Numbered from the stretch's first letter, positions 1-8,870 are shown. The stretch: 64,000 nt of DNA from Rugosimonospora acidiphila (GCF_039543385.1 NZ_BAABJQ010000011.1:1-64000); one strand, 5' to 3'. The notes: generated by a model not told the origin, from the sequence alone. A program made the numbers and translations.

Positions 1-177
1 GCGGATCCAGACGGCGGGGTTGACCGCGGTTGGGTTGTGGCGCATCAGGAACGCGGCCACGATGGTCGCGACGCTGAGGGTGAGGTAGCCGCCGAGGAGC
101 AGTTTGACGGTGTGGAAGCCCTGGAGGTTACGGGCTTGGCGGGTGCTGGCTGCGAGTACTGCCTGGGTGTCGGTCAT
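1..177 (-). CDS. Small membrane protein, C-terminus outside window
   Basis: Reading the minus strand from an ATG at 177 gives 59 in-frame codons that run off the window edge. The peptide begins MTDTQAVLAASTRQARNLQG and is followed by a hydrophobic stretch (about residues 24-46, LLLGGYLTLSVATIVAAFLM), so it is a small membrane protein with a short cytosolic N-terminus. It resembles short hypothetical membrane proteins of actinobacteria, but I cannot name a family. The plus-strand reading of the same bases has no recognisable character and was discarded. Confidence 0.6.
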   Translation of the reverse strand, partial: MTDTQAVLAASTRQARNLQGFHTVKLLLGGYLTLSVATIVAAFLMRHNPTAVNPAVWIR

Positions 178-423
178 GCGGACAATCGTCGTCGCGGACC
201 CGGTACCGTCGGCAGTGTGAACGCCCCCCGTTCACCCATGACATTCGTCAGTTCGCATTGAGCGTTCAGGGTGGCTGGGCGCCTCATCGGTCCTCGTGGC
301 ACCTTGGCGACCGATGCGGACTATCCGCCGCGGAATCCGTTCCGGTGTGGCGGGGGCCGGGCCGGTGCCGATTCGAGCCGTCCCGGGCCGCGTAAACGCC
401 GGCCGTGCGGAAATCGTCATGAG

Positions 424-1923
424 GTGCGGGTAACTCAGCAACTCGACCAGTCCGCCGCGCCGATCCTGGACGCCCTCGCCGAGCACTGCCGTCGCGACGA
501 CGCGTCCTTCGCCCCACCCGGCCACCGGCGGGGCCGGGGTGCCGACGAACGCGTGGTCAAGCTGCTCGGCCGGGACGTGTTCGTGGCCGAGTCGCTGGCC
601 CTCGGCGGGTTGGACGACCGGCCGCCCGGGCAGCACGCCCTCGGACTGGCCGAGCGGCTGATGGCCGAGGCCGTGGGCGCCCGGCACGCGCTGTTCTCGA
701 CCTGCGGCAGCTCCCTGTCGGTCAAGAGTGCGATGCTGGCCGTCGCCGGGCCCGGCGACCGGCTGGTGGTCGACCGCAACGCCCACAAGTCGGTGGTGTA
801 CGGCATCATCATCGCCGGCATCGAGCCGATCTGGGTCGGGCCGGGCTGGGACGCCGACGCGCAACTGCCCCACCCGCCCGGCCCCGACGCGGTGCGCCGG
901 GCGCTGGACCGCGATCCCGACGCCAAGGGCGTGCTGCTGGTCAGCCCGACCGCGTACGGCACCTGCGCCGACCTCGCCGGCATCGCCGAACTGTGCCACC
1001 AGCGGGGCCGGGTGCTGGTGGTGGACGAGGCGTGGGGTGCGCACCTGCCGTTCCACCCGGATCTTCCCCGGTCCGCGATGCATGCCGGCGCCGACCTCGC
1101 GGTCACCAGCGCGTACAAGATGGGCGGTGGGTTGGAGCAGGGCTCGGTGTACCAGCTGCGTGGCGACCTGGTCGATCCGGCGGTACTCAAGCTGCGCGCG
1201 GATCTGCTGGGTACGGCCAGCCCGTCACCGGCCATCCACGTCGCGATGGACGGCTGGCGGCGGCAGATGGTCGAGCACGGCAAGGAACTGTTGGGACGGG
1301 CGCTGCGCCTGTCCCAGCGGGTGCGCGCCGAGCTCACCGAGTTGACCGCTCCGGAGGGTCCGGCGGGCCTGGCCGTGGCCGGCCGCGAGTTGGTCGGGCC
1401 GGGCCGGTCGGCGGACTTCGACCCGCTGCAGGTGGTCATCGACGTGTCCGGCCTGGGCGTGGGTGGCACCACGGCGGCGGCCTGGCTGCGCGAGCAGGCC
1501 CGGGTGGAGGTGGGCTTGGCCGACCACCGGCGGATCGTCGTGCGGCTGACCCACGCGGACAGCGAGGACACCATCCGGCCGCTGCTGGCCGGGCTGCGCC
1601 GGCTGGTCAACGCGCGCACCGCCCTGCCGGCCCAGACGCCGGTGGACCTGCCGGACCCTGCCGACCTGGAGCCCGAGGTGGTGATGCTGCCGAGGGACGC
1701 GTTCTTCGGCAACGCCGAAACGGTACCGGTGCGCCGAGCGGCGGGCCGGGTGGCCGCGGAGACCATCACGCCGTACCCGCCGGGCATTCCGGCCGTCGTG
1801 CCGGGGGAGCGGATCAGCGAGGCGGTGGTCGACTACCTGCGGGCCGGGGTGGCCACGTCGGCGATGCGGGTACCGGATGCCGCCGACCCCACGATGGAGA
1901 CGGTGAAGGTGGTCTGCGGTTAG
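424..1923 (+). CDS. PLP-dependent Orn/Lys/Arg decarboxylase family protein
   Basis: About 499 residues, the length of the short Bacillus SpeA/YaaO-like group of fold-type I basic amino acid decarboxylases. Visible signatures are DRNAHKSV (substrate and PLP loop), VDEAWGAH (PLP ring stacking and Asp anchor region) and TSAYKMGG, with the predicted Schiff-base lysine at about residue 232. The C-terminal small domain contains AETITPYPPGIPAVVPGERI, typical of the family. The likely reaction is decarboxylation of lysine, arginine or ornithine to a polyamine or diamine; the substrate cannot be read from sequence. The frame is open further upstream to 271, but the extra residues are Arg/Pro-rich and non-conserved. 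I chose the GTG at 424, just ahead of the conserved region (TQQLDQSAAPILDAL). It is single and convergent with the toxin operon, with only 43 bp between stops. Confidence 0.85.
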   Translation: MRVTQQLDQSAAPILDALAEHCRRDDASFAPPGHRRGRGADERVVKLLGRDVFVAESLALGGLDDRPPGQHALGLAERLMAEAVGARHALFSTCGSSLSVKSAMLAVAGPGDRLVVDRNAHKSVVYGIIIAGIEPIWVGPGWDADAQLPHPPGPDAVRRALDRDPDAKGVLLVSPTAYGTCADLAGIAELCHQRGRVLVVDEAWGAHLPFHPDLPRSAMHAGADLAVTSAYKMGGGLEQGSVYQLRGDLVDPAVLKLRADLLGTASPSPAIHVAMDGWRRQMVEHGKELLGRALRLSQRVRAELTELTAPEGPAGLAVAGRELVGPGRSADFDPLQVVIDVSGLGVGGTTAAAWLREQARVEVGLADHRRIVVRLTHADSEDTIRPLLAGLRRLVNARTALPAQTPVDLPDPADLEPEVVMLPRDAFFGNAETVPVRRAAGRVAAETITPYPPGIPAVVPGERISEAVVDYLRAGVATSAMRVPDAADPTMETVKVVCG

Positions 1924-1966
1924 CCTGGACCCGCGTTCGGCGCACCGCACCGAGCGCGCCGCCTGC

Positions 1967-3505
1967 TTATGATCTGGTCTTGAGTATGACCGTGCAACGG
2001 TAATGATCGGCACCGAAGCGCACCGCTTGCGCCTCGACTATCTTGAAGTCTCTCGATGGCACGAGTATGTGGTCCGGGTGCGTGCCCCACGGCACCGTGG
2101 CGCGCACTCCCGCCAGGGCGTCCTTGAGTCCAAGCTCTTCAACAAGCTTGGGGAAGGCCTTAGCCACATCGTCCACATTGAAGTCGCCGGCGACGAGGAC
2201 GCGATCGCCCTGGACTTTTTCCAGAACGAAGTCTTCCAAGACTCTCGCGTACCGAGCACCCTCGCCCTCGAGATAGCCGCCCTTGTACCCGAGGGCGTCC
2301 ATGGGTGGGAAATGGACGTTCACCGCGGTGTATTCGGTGCCGTTGATAGCGAGCTTGGCGACTTCGAGGTACCGGCCGAGTGGCTCTACCGGCTGCCCGT
2401 TGAAGGTCAGCGGGAAGTCGGGATCGGGGTATCGGTATGTCGAGAAGTCTCGCAATTCGACATTCGGACCGACTGCGAGGGTGTTGCCCATCTCGTAGGT
2501 CGAATCGAGGAACGACGTACTCGCGGGCGTGTGAGTGACGTTGTCCATGCCGAACTCATCCGCTATCTTACCGGCCAGTGAAACGCCTTCGCGCGAATGA
2601 TCTTCCTGAAAGAACCAAAGGTCGGCCGGTGTGAAGGCATTCCGGAACATGGAGAGGTCCTCCCTGCCATTATCCATTCTTCTGAGCCCACCCGTATTCA
2701 GGCTACCGATCTTGATTTCGACCGGATTCGACCGGGCCAGTCGCTTGGCCTGTTTCGTGAGCTGGCCGAGATTCTCGCCGAGGCGGCCGAGGAGAGGGCG
2801 GAGCTGGCGGATGCTGTTCAAGAGCGCCCGGATGAAGCGTTGGATCTTGTTGGCCCACTTGGCGACGAGGCTGGCGACCTGACCGACGACCGCGGGGGTG
2901 GCCAGGCCGAAGGTGAACCCCTCTTCGGCGAGCCACTCCGGCAGTCGAGCGGCGAGAGTGGCGACGAACTGGGCGATCAGGTCGCTGACGATGCCGCGAA
3001 CGAGGGCAACCACCACCCCCGCACCACTCACGGCGGCGGAGATGCCTCCGGTGGCGGTGGCGATGCCGTTGAGGACCGCGGCGTGCTCGGTGACGTGGCC
3101 GCGGTAGGCGTCACCGGCGGCGCCCGCCCAGCCGCTGGTGTCGGCGTCGACCGCGTCGCCGAATGCTTGCTGAGCTTGAGCGACACACTCGGAGATGTTG
3201 GTCCAGGTTTGGGACTGGGCGGTGACCGCGTCGGGGTTGCCGGCGAGGGCGTCGAGGGCGTCTTGAAGGGGGCGGACATGTTCGAGCAGCCATCCCACGC
3301 CCCAGGCGAGCAGCGACCCGAGCGGATCGAACGCCATGGCGAGCGCGTCCAGGGCGCCGCCCGCCACATCCAGGCCGGCATCGACCCAACTGTTCGTTCT
3401 GATCGCGTCGACGAGCGTCGCGATGTCGTCGAGCAGTCCGGTACCGGTGTGCCAGGTCGTGGACTCACGCACCGGCGCGACCAGTGGATTGTCCACCGAG
3501 GTCAT
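1967..3505 (-). CDS. WXG100/ESX-type polymorphic toxin with EEP nuclease tip
   Basis: 512 residues from the ATG at 3505, which overlaps the upstream stop by 4 bp (ATGA). Residues 1-255 are helical and WXG100/PPE-like, with SGWAGAAGDAYRG near 124-136 and hydrophobic helices near 155-215, the usual leader of proteins exported by type VII (ESX) systems. From about residue 263 there is a complete endonuclease/exonuclease/phosphatase fold: SLN (268-270), the Glu in FFQED, NVHF, GDFN (about 440-443), HPDH (about 476-479) and the terminal GADH (about 498-501). All expected metal and catalytic residues of the DNase I-like superfamily are present, so nuclease or phosphodiesterase activity is likely. 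The C-terminal half is visibly less GC-rich than the leader. No immunity gene follows: the stop lies 43 bp from the convergent decarboxylase stop. Function as an interbacterial toxin is inferred. Confidence 0.8.
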   Translation of the reverse strand: MTSVDNPLVAPVRESTTWHTGTGLLDDIATLVDAIRTNSWVDAGLDVAGGALDALAMAFDPLGSLLAWGVGWLLEHVRPLQDALDALAGNPDAVTAQSQTWTNISECVAQAQQAFGDAVDADTSGWAGAAGDAYRGHVTEHAAVLNGIATATGGISAAVSGAGVVVALVRGIVSDLIAQFVATLAARLPEWLAEEGFTFGLATPAVVGQVASLVAKWANKIQRFIRALLNSIRQLRPLLGRLGENLGQLTKQAKRLARSNPVEIKIGSLNTGGLRRMDNGREDLSMFRNAFTPADLWFFQEDHSREGVSLAGKIADEFGMDNVTHTPASTSFLDSTYEMGNTLAVGPNVELRDFSTYRYPDPDFPLTFNGQPVEPLGRYLEVAKLAINGTEYTAVNVHFPPMDALGYKGGYLEGEGARYARVLEDFVLEKVQGDRVLVAGDFNVDDVAKAFPKLVEELGLKDALAGVRATVPWGTHPDHILVPSRDFKIVEAQAVRFGADHYRCTVILKTRS

Positions 3506-3825
3506 GCCGGCGGGTCTGAGACGACGGCGGCGATCACGGCACCACCTCGTGTGTCGGTGTCGTGGAGAATCGCGGTAGCGGTGCGTAGATTGGCCGCGGT
3601 CTCGGCCAACGCGTCGGCTTCCCCATCCAGCGTGTCGAGAGCCGAGGCGAACACCGACTCCAACAACGCTGGTAGGAACCGGCACAGATAGCCGTACGCC
3701 TGCGGGTCCATCGCCAGGTCCACGGCGCGGCGGACGGCGGCGACATCCCCCGACAAGCTCTCTACTTTGCCAGTGTGCTGGCTCACCAGGTACTCGTCGA
3801 AACGGGTCACCGGCTCACCAGTCAT
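3502..3825 (-). CDS. EspC/DUF2580-like type VII secretion-associated small protein
   Basis: 107 residues from the ATG at 3825 (an alternative ATG at 3837 adds four residues). It is an all-helical acidic protein (DEYLVSQHTGKVESLSGDVAAVRRAVDLA, then LDGEADALAETAANLRTATAIL) resembling the small EspC-type partners encoded beside WXG100 toxins. It overlaps the upstream YbaB-like gene by 11 bp and the downstream toxin by 4 bp (ATGA), so the three are translationally coupled. The expected role is as partner or chaperone for export of the toxin. The family call is by pattern and context; no single catalytic motif exists in this group. Confidence 0.65.
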   Translation of the reverse strand: MTGEPVTRFDEYLVSQHTGKVESLSGDVAAVRRAVDLAMDPQAYGYLCRFLPALLESVFASALDTLDGEADALAETAANLRTATAILHDTDTRGGAVIAAVVSDPPA

Positions 3826-4216
3826 GACGAGCCCCATTCCGTTGGCTGGCGGCCTGAGCGTCCGCCGGCGGAAAGCGAGTCTGGAACGACCCGATCACGG
3901 CGCGGCCGGTCTCGGTGTCCTCGCCGACCGTCGCTCGCACTTCGTGTGCCACTCGAACAGACAGATCGGCCTGCGCGGCCCGAACGACCGCCATGATGCG
4001 CCGGGCCAACTCCTCACCGCCCGACGCGTCATCCAGCCGCAGATCACGCAACTGACCCGCAGAACCCACTGTGACCTCGATTTTCCCGCCCGACGCCTCA
4101 GCGGTACCAGTCAATCCAGCCACTCGGTTCGACAGTTCCACAGCACGCGCCGCCCGCGCGCTCACCCCACCAGCCCACGATTCCAACCAATCCTCAGCCG
4201 CCCCGTCGCCGTCCAC
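3815..4216 (-). CDS. YbaB/EbfC family nucleoid-associated-like protein
   Basis: 133 residues from a GTG at 4216, preceded by a strong GGGGAGGA ribosome binding site; the frame is open upstream to 4267 but that start has no such site. The central part KIEVTVGSAGQLRDLRLDD followed by ELARRIMAVVRAAQADLS is the YbaB/EbfC signature (strand, then GxLxxLxID-like segment, then helix). In actinobacteria, YbaB-like genes very often head operons encoding EspC-like and WXG100 proteins, as here. The DNA-binding role is established for the core family but unproven for these toxin-linked members. It is the first gene of the operon, and its promoter should lie in 4217-4343. Confidence 0.7.
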   Translation of the reverse strand: MDGDGAAEDWLESWAGGVSARAARAVELSNRVAGLTGTAEASGGKIEVTVGSAGQLRDLRLDDASGGEELARRIMAVVRAAQADLSVRVAHEVRATVGEDTETGRAVIGSFQTRFPPADAQAASQRNGARHDW

Positions 4217-4343
4217 ATGTCCTCCCCAGCCGTGAACACGCTCGAAACGAGTGCATGATACATACACGGTCGGTTACAGTTCATCGGCGGTTCACGAAGT
4301 GCTCACCGCGCTCGCCGGATGCGGGCCGCGACCTCACGAATCG

Positions 4344-5726
4344 CTACGACTGATCGTCGGCCCCGGTGCCGGTGACCGGCAGGGGAGTGGCGGAGAAGAC
4401 CCCGTCGGGGTCGAAGCGGGACTTGGCGGCGAGCAGCCGCTCGGTGTTGGGTCCGTACGCATGGGCAGCCTGCGCCTGGTCGTCGGGGCCGAGCACGTTG
4501 GGGTAGCCGCCCGGCAGCGCCTCGGCCGCCAGGGCGTCGGCGACCGAATCCGCCCACGCCTGGTGTGGCTCGCGGTCGCCGGGCTCCCACGTCGCCAGCA
4601 TCTCAACCATCAGGTGCTCCTGCCGGAGACCGAACGAGGTGCTCTCGACGGGTACCCGGGCCGCGGCGCCGTGGAAGTGGGAGATGGGCACGCTCGACAG
4701 GGGGGTCGTGACGGTGTCGCCCGCCCGGACGAGCGCGGCGATGGCGTCCGGGGTGAGCCGGGCCAGCGATCGGGTCCGGGCGGCATAGTGGTGCCCGGCG
4801 ACCTCGCCCTGGGCGTCGAAGAAGTGCACCACATCGTGGTACGCGAGGGGGCCGACCTGAGCCCGCGCCGGGGTGCCGAGCGCCTGTAGCCGGTCGAGGT
4901 GCGGCTGCCCGGCGTCCAGGTCGCCGGCCCACACCGGCGCGACGAACAGCCCCCGCCTCCCGTCCGGACCGGTGAGGATGGCGCTCTCCACCGTCAGTTC
5001 GTCGGGTGCGGCGACGAGGACCTCGCCCAGTTGCCCGAGCACGTCCGCGGCCTGCTCCCACGGGTACGGGATCAGCCCGGCGAGCACCCGGTCGACCGGG
5101 TGCAGCCGGACGCGCATCGACGTCACGACGCCGAAGTTGCCGCCACCGCCCCGGATGGCCCAGAAGAGCTCCGGCTCGTGCTCGTCGTCGGCGGTGACCA
5201 TCCTCCCGTCCGCCAGAACGAGGTCGGCGCCGAGCAAATTGTCGACGGCCAGGCCGAAGCGGCCGCTCAGCGGCCCGTACCCGCCGGCGAGGGTCAGCCC
5301 CACCATGCCGACGGTGCCGACCGAGCCGGTGGCCGCGACCAGGCCGTGCGGCGCGGCGGCGGTGAGAACGTCGTTGGCCGTGGCCCCGCCGCCGAGAATG
5401 GCGACCCGCGCCCGTGGGTCCACGGCGACCTGCCGCAGGCCGGTCAGGTCGATCACCAGCCCGTCGTGCCGCAGGCACCGTCCGGCCCAGTCGTGGCCGC
5501 CCGCCCGGACCGACAGCGGCAGGCCGTGGCGGCCCGCGGCGCACACGGCGGCCCGCACGTCCGCCGCGCTCCGGGCGCGCACGACGAGGGCCGGCCGGCT
5601 GGTCACCCCGCCGTTCAGGATCCGCAGACTGTCCTCGTAACCGGGGCCCGACGTCACTACCAGACCCGGATCGATCTCGGCGGCCAGCTCCCGGGCCACC
5701 GCCCCGACCAAGGTGTCTTCGTTCAT
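4344..5726 (-). CDS. FAD-binding PCMH/BBE-type oxidoreductase
   Basis: 460 residues, the usual size of berberine-bridge-like flavoproteins. The FAD domain contains RAGGHDWAGR, whose His is the expected 8-alpha-histidyl attachment, then LGGGATANDVL, GLTLAGGYGPLSGRFG and RGGGGNFGVVTS. The C-terminal BBE segment is YGPNTERLLAAKSRFDPDGVF. The second covalent Cys of bicovalent relatives is replaced (GSVGTVGMVGLTLAGG), so a single covalent link is predicted. Such enzymes oxidise sugars or secondary-metabolite alcohols with O2; the substrate is unknown. It lies downstream of, but separated by tandem terminators from, the TIGR03118 gene. Confidence 0.85.
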   Translation of the reverse strand: MNEDTLVGAVARELAAEIDPGLVVTSGPGYEDSLRILNGGVTSRPALVVRARSAADVRAAVCAAGRHGLPLSVRAGGHDWAGRCLRHDGLVIDLTGLRQVAVDPRARVAILGGGATANDVLTAAAPHGLVAATGSVGTVGMVGLTLAGGYGPLSGRFGLAVDNLLGADLVLADGRMVTADDEHEPELFWAIRGGGGNFGVVTSMRVRLHPVDRVLAGLIPYPWEQAADVLGQLGEVLVAAPDELTVESAILTGPDGRRGLFVAPVWAGDLDAGQPHLDRLQALGTPARAQVGPLAYHDVVHFFDAQGEVAGHHYAARTRSLARLTPDAIAALVRAGDTVTTPLSSVPISHFHGAAARVPVESTSFGLRQEHLMVEMLATWEPGDREPHQAWADSVADALAAEALPGGYPNVLGPDDQAQAAHAYGPNTERLLAAKSRFDPDGVFSATPLPVTGTGADDQS

Positions 5727-5840
5727 GAGATCCGCACTCCGGTAGACGCGGCCCGGCGGTGAGGGGCACGGGTCGTAGCACGCGGTACTTGGCTGTCCAC
5801 GCCAACTTTAGCGAGCCGACGCCGGACAGATCCGCGAATT

Positions 5841-5886
5841 GGGCCACCGGCTCGTGCCCTCCCCCCAGTGCACGAGCCGGTGGCCC
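5841..5886 (-). terminator. 17-bp perfect-stem hairpin downstream of TIGR03118 gene
   Basis: The arm 5841-5857 is perfectly complementary to 5870-5886 with a 12-nt pyrimidine-rich loop. It lies 3' of the minus-strand gene ending at 5945, after a second hairpin, and ends well before the next start at 5726. Confidence 0.75.
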
Positions 5887-5892
5887 TCAGGT

Positions 5893-5936
5893 GGCGGGGT
5901 CCGGCCGCGCCGTGGCATGCACGGCCGGACCCCGCC
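5893..5936 (-). terminator. 15-bp GC-rich hairpin, first of tandem terminators
   Basis: Positions 5893-5907 pair perfectly with 5922-5936 around a 14-nt loop, 8 bp after the stop of the gene ending at 5945. With the 5841-5886 hairpin it forms a tandem terminator. Confidence 0.75.
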
Positions 5937-5944
5937 GTGGGTGT

Positions 5945-7018
5945 TTAGTTCGCGGTGAGCTTGCCGAACAGCCCGTGCGTCTCGCCGTCCGGACCGGCGG
6001 TGAACAGGATCGAGTCGGTCCCACCCACCCGGGTGGTACCCGGCGTGAGCGACCACAGGCCATCGATGGTGATCGGCCGTCCGGAGGCGTCGGTCAGCTG
6101 GCCGAGCGAGCGACCCGTCGACGGGGAGAACACGTTGATCCGGCCGTCGCCGAAGTTGCCGACCAGCAGGTCACCACCGAACTTGCCGAACGAGGACGGC
6201 GCGATGGCCAGGCCCCAGGGTGAGTTGAGCTGACCATGCGCGGCCACCCGCCGCACGAGCGTGCCGTACGTGGTGAACTCGTCGACGACCCCGTCGCCCT
6301 TCTTGTCGACGTTCTTACCGGTCTTCGGGTCGATCTGCGCGTAGGTCACGTAGACGTCGCCGTTGATCTCCTGCACGTTGAACGGCGCGTAGCCCTTCGG
6401 CAGGTCGTTGTCCCGGAAGAGCCCATCCACCGACAGGTTGGTGAACGTGGAGTCGAACACGTCGAGCGAGTTGGTCACCGGGTTCGCCGCCAGCAGCAAC
6501 GGACCGAACGGACTGTGCGACAGCGCGAGACCGGTGTACCCGTGCCCCGTCTCGGTGGCGGCGATGGTCGCGGTGGTGCCGGACGCCCACGCGGTGATGG
6601 ACCCGCCCACCCCCGCGAAGATGAAGCTTGCCGGCGTCGTGCTGCCCGGAACGTCGAAACCCTTGGTGTCATTGAACACCTGACCGGTCGGCGGACCACC
6701 GGGGATGTTGACGACGAGTGAGTTGATGCTCGGCGGGGTGCTGCCCACGCCACCGGCGTAGAGCGTCGAGGTGCTGGTGCCCGCGTTCGAGACCCACAGC
6801 GGGCTGGTCGGGCTCGCCGCCACCCCCCACGGGTTGATCAGATTCGGATCCGTCAGTGCGGCCCTGCCGGGCTGGTCAGATACGAAATTCGTCTGTGCGT
6901 AGCCGTGTGGCTTCGCCGGTGCGTGCGCGGCCTGAGCGTTCGCGGGAAGCGGGAAGGCCACGGCGGCGGCCGCCGCGGCCAACACGCCGGCCCCGACGAC
7001 GCCTACTCGTCTAAGCAT
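5945..7018 (-). CDS. Secreted TIGR03118 family protein
   Basis: 357 residues with a classical Sec signal peptide (MLRRVGVVGAGVLAAAAAAV, cleavage near ANAQA at about 27-31). The mature part has the TIGR03118 layout: a repeated beta-propeller-like pattern beginning YAQTNFVSDQPGRAALTDPNLINPWG, then SPTSPLWVSNAGTST, YTGLALSHSPFGPLLLAAN, LNSPWGLAIAPSSFGKFGGD and LLVGNFGDGRINVF. The family is secreted and of unknown biochemical role. The start has AGGGGG about 9 nt upstream. Monocistronic, with tandem terminators downstream. Confidence 0.9.
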   Translation of the reverse strand: MLRRVGVVGAGVLAAAAAAVAFPLPANAQAAHAPAKPHGYAQTNFVSDQPGRAALTDPNLINPWGVAASPTSPLWVSNAGTSTSTLYAGGVGSTPPSINSLVVNIPGGPPTGQVFNDTKGFDVPGSTTPASFIFAGVGGSITAWASGTTATIAATETGHGYTGLALSHSPFGPLLLAANPVTNSLDVFDSTFTNLSVDGLFRDNDLPKGYAPFNVQEINGDVYVTYAQIDPKTGKNVDKKGDGVVDEFTTYGTLVRRVAAHGQLNSPWGLAIAPSSFGKFGGDLLVGNFGDGRINVFSPSTGRSLGQLTDASGRPITIDGLWSLTPGTTRVGGTDSILFTAGPDGETHGLFGKLTAN

Positions 7019-7355
7019 GAATGAAAACCCCCTGAAATTGGCCCGCCCTCTGTACGAGCGGCATCCCCATGACCCACAAACGGGTGCCGTCGCCGTTCCG
7101 GTTCAGGGAAGGTGGCAGCGTGTCCCACGTCACTCGGGGCCGGGTCGTGGTGCCGGCGGGCTCATTCCCAGAGTCCGTTCACTGAGCAGTATCGGTCCGG
7201 ACATGCGGTGTTAGCCGGTCGCGCGTGCGGCCGTCAAGGCGGTCCGAGTGGAAGACACGCCCCCGAAGCGATGATCGTCCAATGTGGACCGTCGTGGTGT
7301 GCCGGGCCGGGGACGGCCGCGCCGGGGCAGCGGCGACCCCGACGGCCGTGACACG
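7019..7355. other. Divergent intergenic region with one palindrome
   Basis: 337 bp between divergent genes. It must hold both promoters, but no confident -35/-10 pair was identified. It contains a copy of the GTCCA-N3-TGGAC palindrome at 7277-7289, 67 bp before the next start. Confidence 0.6.
7277..7289. promoter_or_regulatory. Palindrome GTCCA-N3-TGGAC
   Basis: Perfect 5-3-5 palindrome (centre ATG), one of five copies in the window: also 13164-13176 and 25169-25181 inside genes, and 48444-48456 plus 48474-48486 upstream of a T4SS gene. Function unknown. Confidence 0.4.
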
Positions 7356-8870
7356 ATGCGCAACGTGAAGTCGCGGTGGTCGATGCGTCACCCCTATCTC
7401 ATCCTGAGCGCGTTGATAGTGCTTCTGGCACTGGTCTTCTCCATCCGTGGGCCCTGGTCCGGCGACCTCGGGATGCACGGTGCGACCATCGAGGCGCTGC
7501 GGCGCAGCCTCACCCACCCGGGCAACCCCGTGGTCGACGAAGACACCCCCAGCCCCTATTACTCGCCCTATACGGTGCTGCTGGCGGCCGTGGCGCGGCT
7601 GTTCGGGTGGTCGGCCCTGACCGTGCTGGACGTGGTCAGCCCGATCAACGTGCTGGTGCTGCTGATCGGGCTGTGGACCTTCGTGCGCACCCTCAGCACC
7701 CGCACCTGGGCGCCGGTGCTGGCGATCGTCTTCATTCTGCTGCTGTGGGGCGCCCAGCCGTGGGTGTGGAGCGGGTTCCTGTCGTTCTGGGCCCTGCCGC
7801 TCGTGATGGCGTACCCCAGCACGATCGCGCTGGGGCTGACCCTGCTCTGGTGGACGGGGCTGTCCCGCGCCCTGGACGCCGAACCCCGCTGGTACCGCTA
7901 TCTCGGGCTCGGGCTGCTCGGCGCGGTGATCGCGCTGACCCACCAGTTCACCTTCGTCATCGCCGCGCTCGGCGCCGTGGCGCTGGTCGTCTCGAAGGCC
8001 CGCGGGCTGTCCCGGCTCGGCTGGTTGTTCCTGATCCTGGCGGTGATCGAGGTCGCCGGGCTGATCCTGATCTGGCCGTACTACTCGTTCTTCGACCTGA
8101 TCGGCGTGAGCGACCTGGACGGCGTCCACCGGCGGCTCTACGAGAAGCCGTTCCTGTGGTACGGGTTGTGCGTCGTCGCGTTGCCGGCGCTGTGGCTGCG
8201 GGCGCGACGTAACCGGCTCGATCCGCTGGTGCTGTTGTTCGGAATGTCGGCGCTGCTGGTCGCCTTCGGCGGGCTCACCGGGAAGTACGAGTACGGCCGG
8301 GTGTGGCCCGGGGTCATGCTCTCCGCCCAACTGGCGATCGCCGTGGAGTTGGCGGGTCCGCTGCCGGCATCCCGACGGGTGCGCCGGGCCTGGATACCGG
8401 CGACCGTGCTGGCCTGCGCCGTCGGGCTGGTCACGCAGGCCGGCAAACTGGTCTACCTGGCACCCTCGTCGCTGGCGACCGCCGGGGCGCGCGACGGAGT
8501 CAACGCGTACCTGAAGTTCCCGGACTATTCGTGGGCCACGCGGTACGTCCACGCCGGCGACGTGGTGCTGACCGACGACTACTTCGCCCAGCACGTCCTC
8601 CCCGGGTACGGCGTGCGCATGGTCCTGTCCGTCATCTGGCCGGACCCGATGCTGCCGGACAGGGATGCGCGCCGGGTGGCCCAGTACGAGATGATGACCG
8701 CGAAGGACCCGGCCCGCCGGGCCGCATTGTTCCGCCAGTACCACGTGAGGTGGGTCCTTGAGATGCCCGCGAATTGGCGGATTCCCACCGACCTGGCCCC
8801 GGTCGCCAGCGGCCCCAACGGTGAGTGGCTCTATGGGGTGGACGAAAACGGTAACATCGTCGCCGGGTAG
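7356..8870 (+). CDS. Polytopic membrane protein, possible GT-C-like glycosyltransferase
   Basis: 504 residues from ATG 7356 (an in-frame ATG at 7383 is an alternative). There are about ten to eleven hydrophobic segments from residue 13 (YLILSALIVLLALVF) to about 390, with an early loop GPWSGDLGMHGATIEAL and then PSPYYSPYTVLLAAVARLFG. The C-terminal 130 residues are soluble (DVVLTDDYFAQHVLPGYG, RRAALFRQYHVRWVLEMP). The layout of N-terminal membrane helices, an acidic first loop and a soluble C-terminus recalls GT-C sugar transferases and 6-pyruvoyl-type membrane proteins of actinomycetes, but no diagnostic motif is present, so the activity is a guess. Convergent with the formate dehydrogenase operon, 25 bp apart. 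Confidence 0.65.
   Translation: MRNVKSRWSMRHPYLILSALIVLLALVFSIRGPWSGDLGMHGATIEALRRSLTHPGNPVVDEDTPSPYYSPYTVLLAAVARLFGWSALTVLDVVSPINVLVLLIGLWTFVRTLSTRTWAPVLAIVFILLLWGAQPWVWSGFLSFWALPLVMAYPSTIALGLTLLWWTGLSRALDAEPRWYRYLGLGLLGAVIALTHQFTFVIAALGAVALVVSKARGLSRLGWLFLILAVIEVAGLILIWPYYSFFDLIGVSDLDGVHRRLYEKPFLWYGLCVVALPALWLRARRNRLDPLVLLFGMSALLVAFGGLTGKYEYGRVWPGVMLSAQLAIAVELAGPLPASRRVRRAWIPATVLACAVGLVTQAGKLVYLAPSSLATAGARDGVNAYLKFPDYSWATRYVHAGDVVLTDDYFAQHVLPGYGVRMVLSVIWPDPMLPDRDARRVAQYEMMTAKDPARRAALFRQYHVRWVLEMPANWRIPTDLAPVASGPNGEWLYGVDENGNIVAG

Noticed and set aside
37..261. Plus-strand 74-codon frame at the window start
   Set aside because: The minus strand reads as a start codon plus a hydrophobic helix, a better gene; the plus frame has no character.
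2003..2581. Plus-strand frame of 192 codons opposite the toxin tip, as a possible antisense immunity gene
   Set aside because: It is the mirror of the EEP-domain coding frame, has no ribosome site or recognisable domain, and its composition follows the constraint of the other strand.
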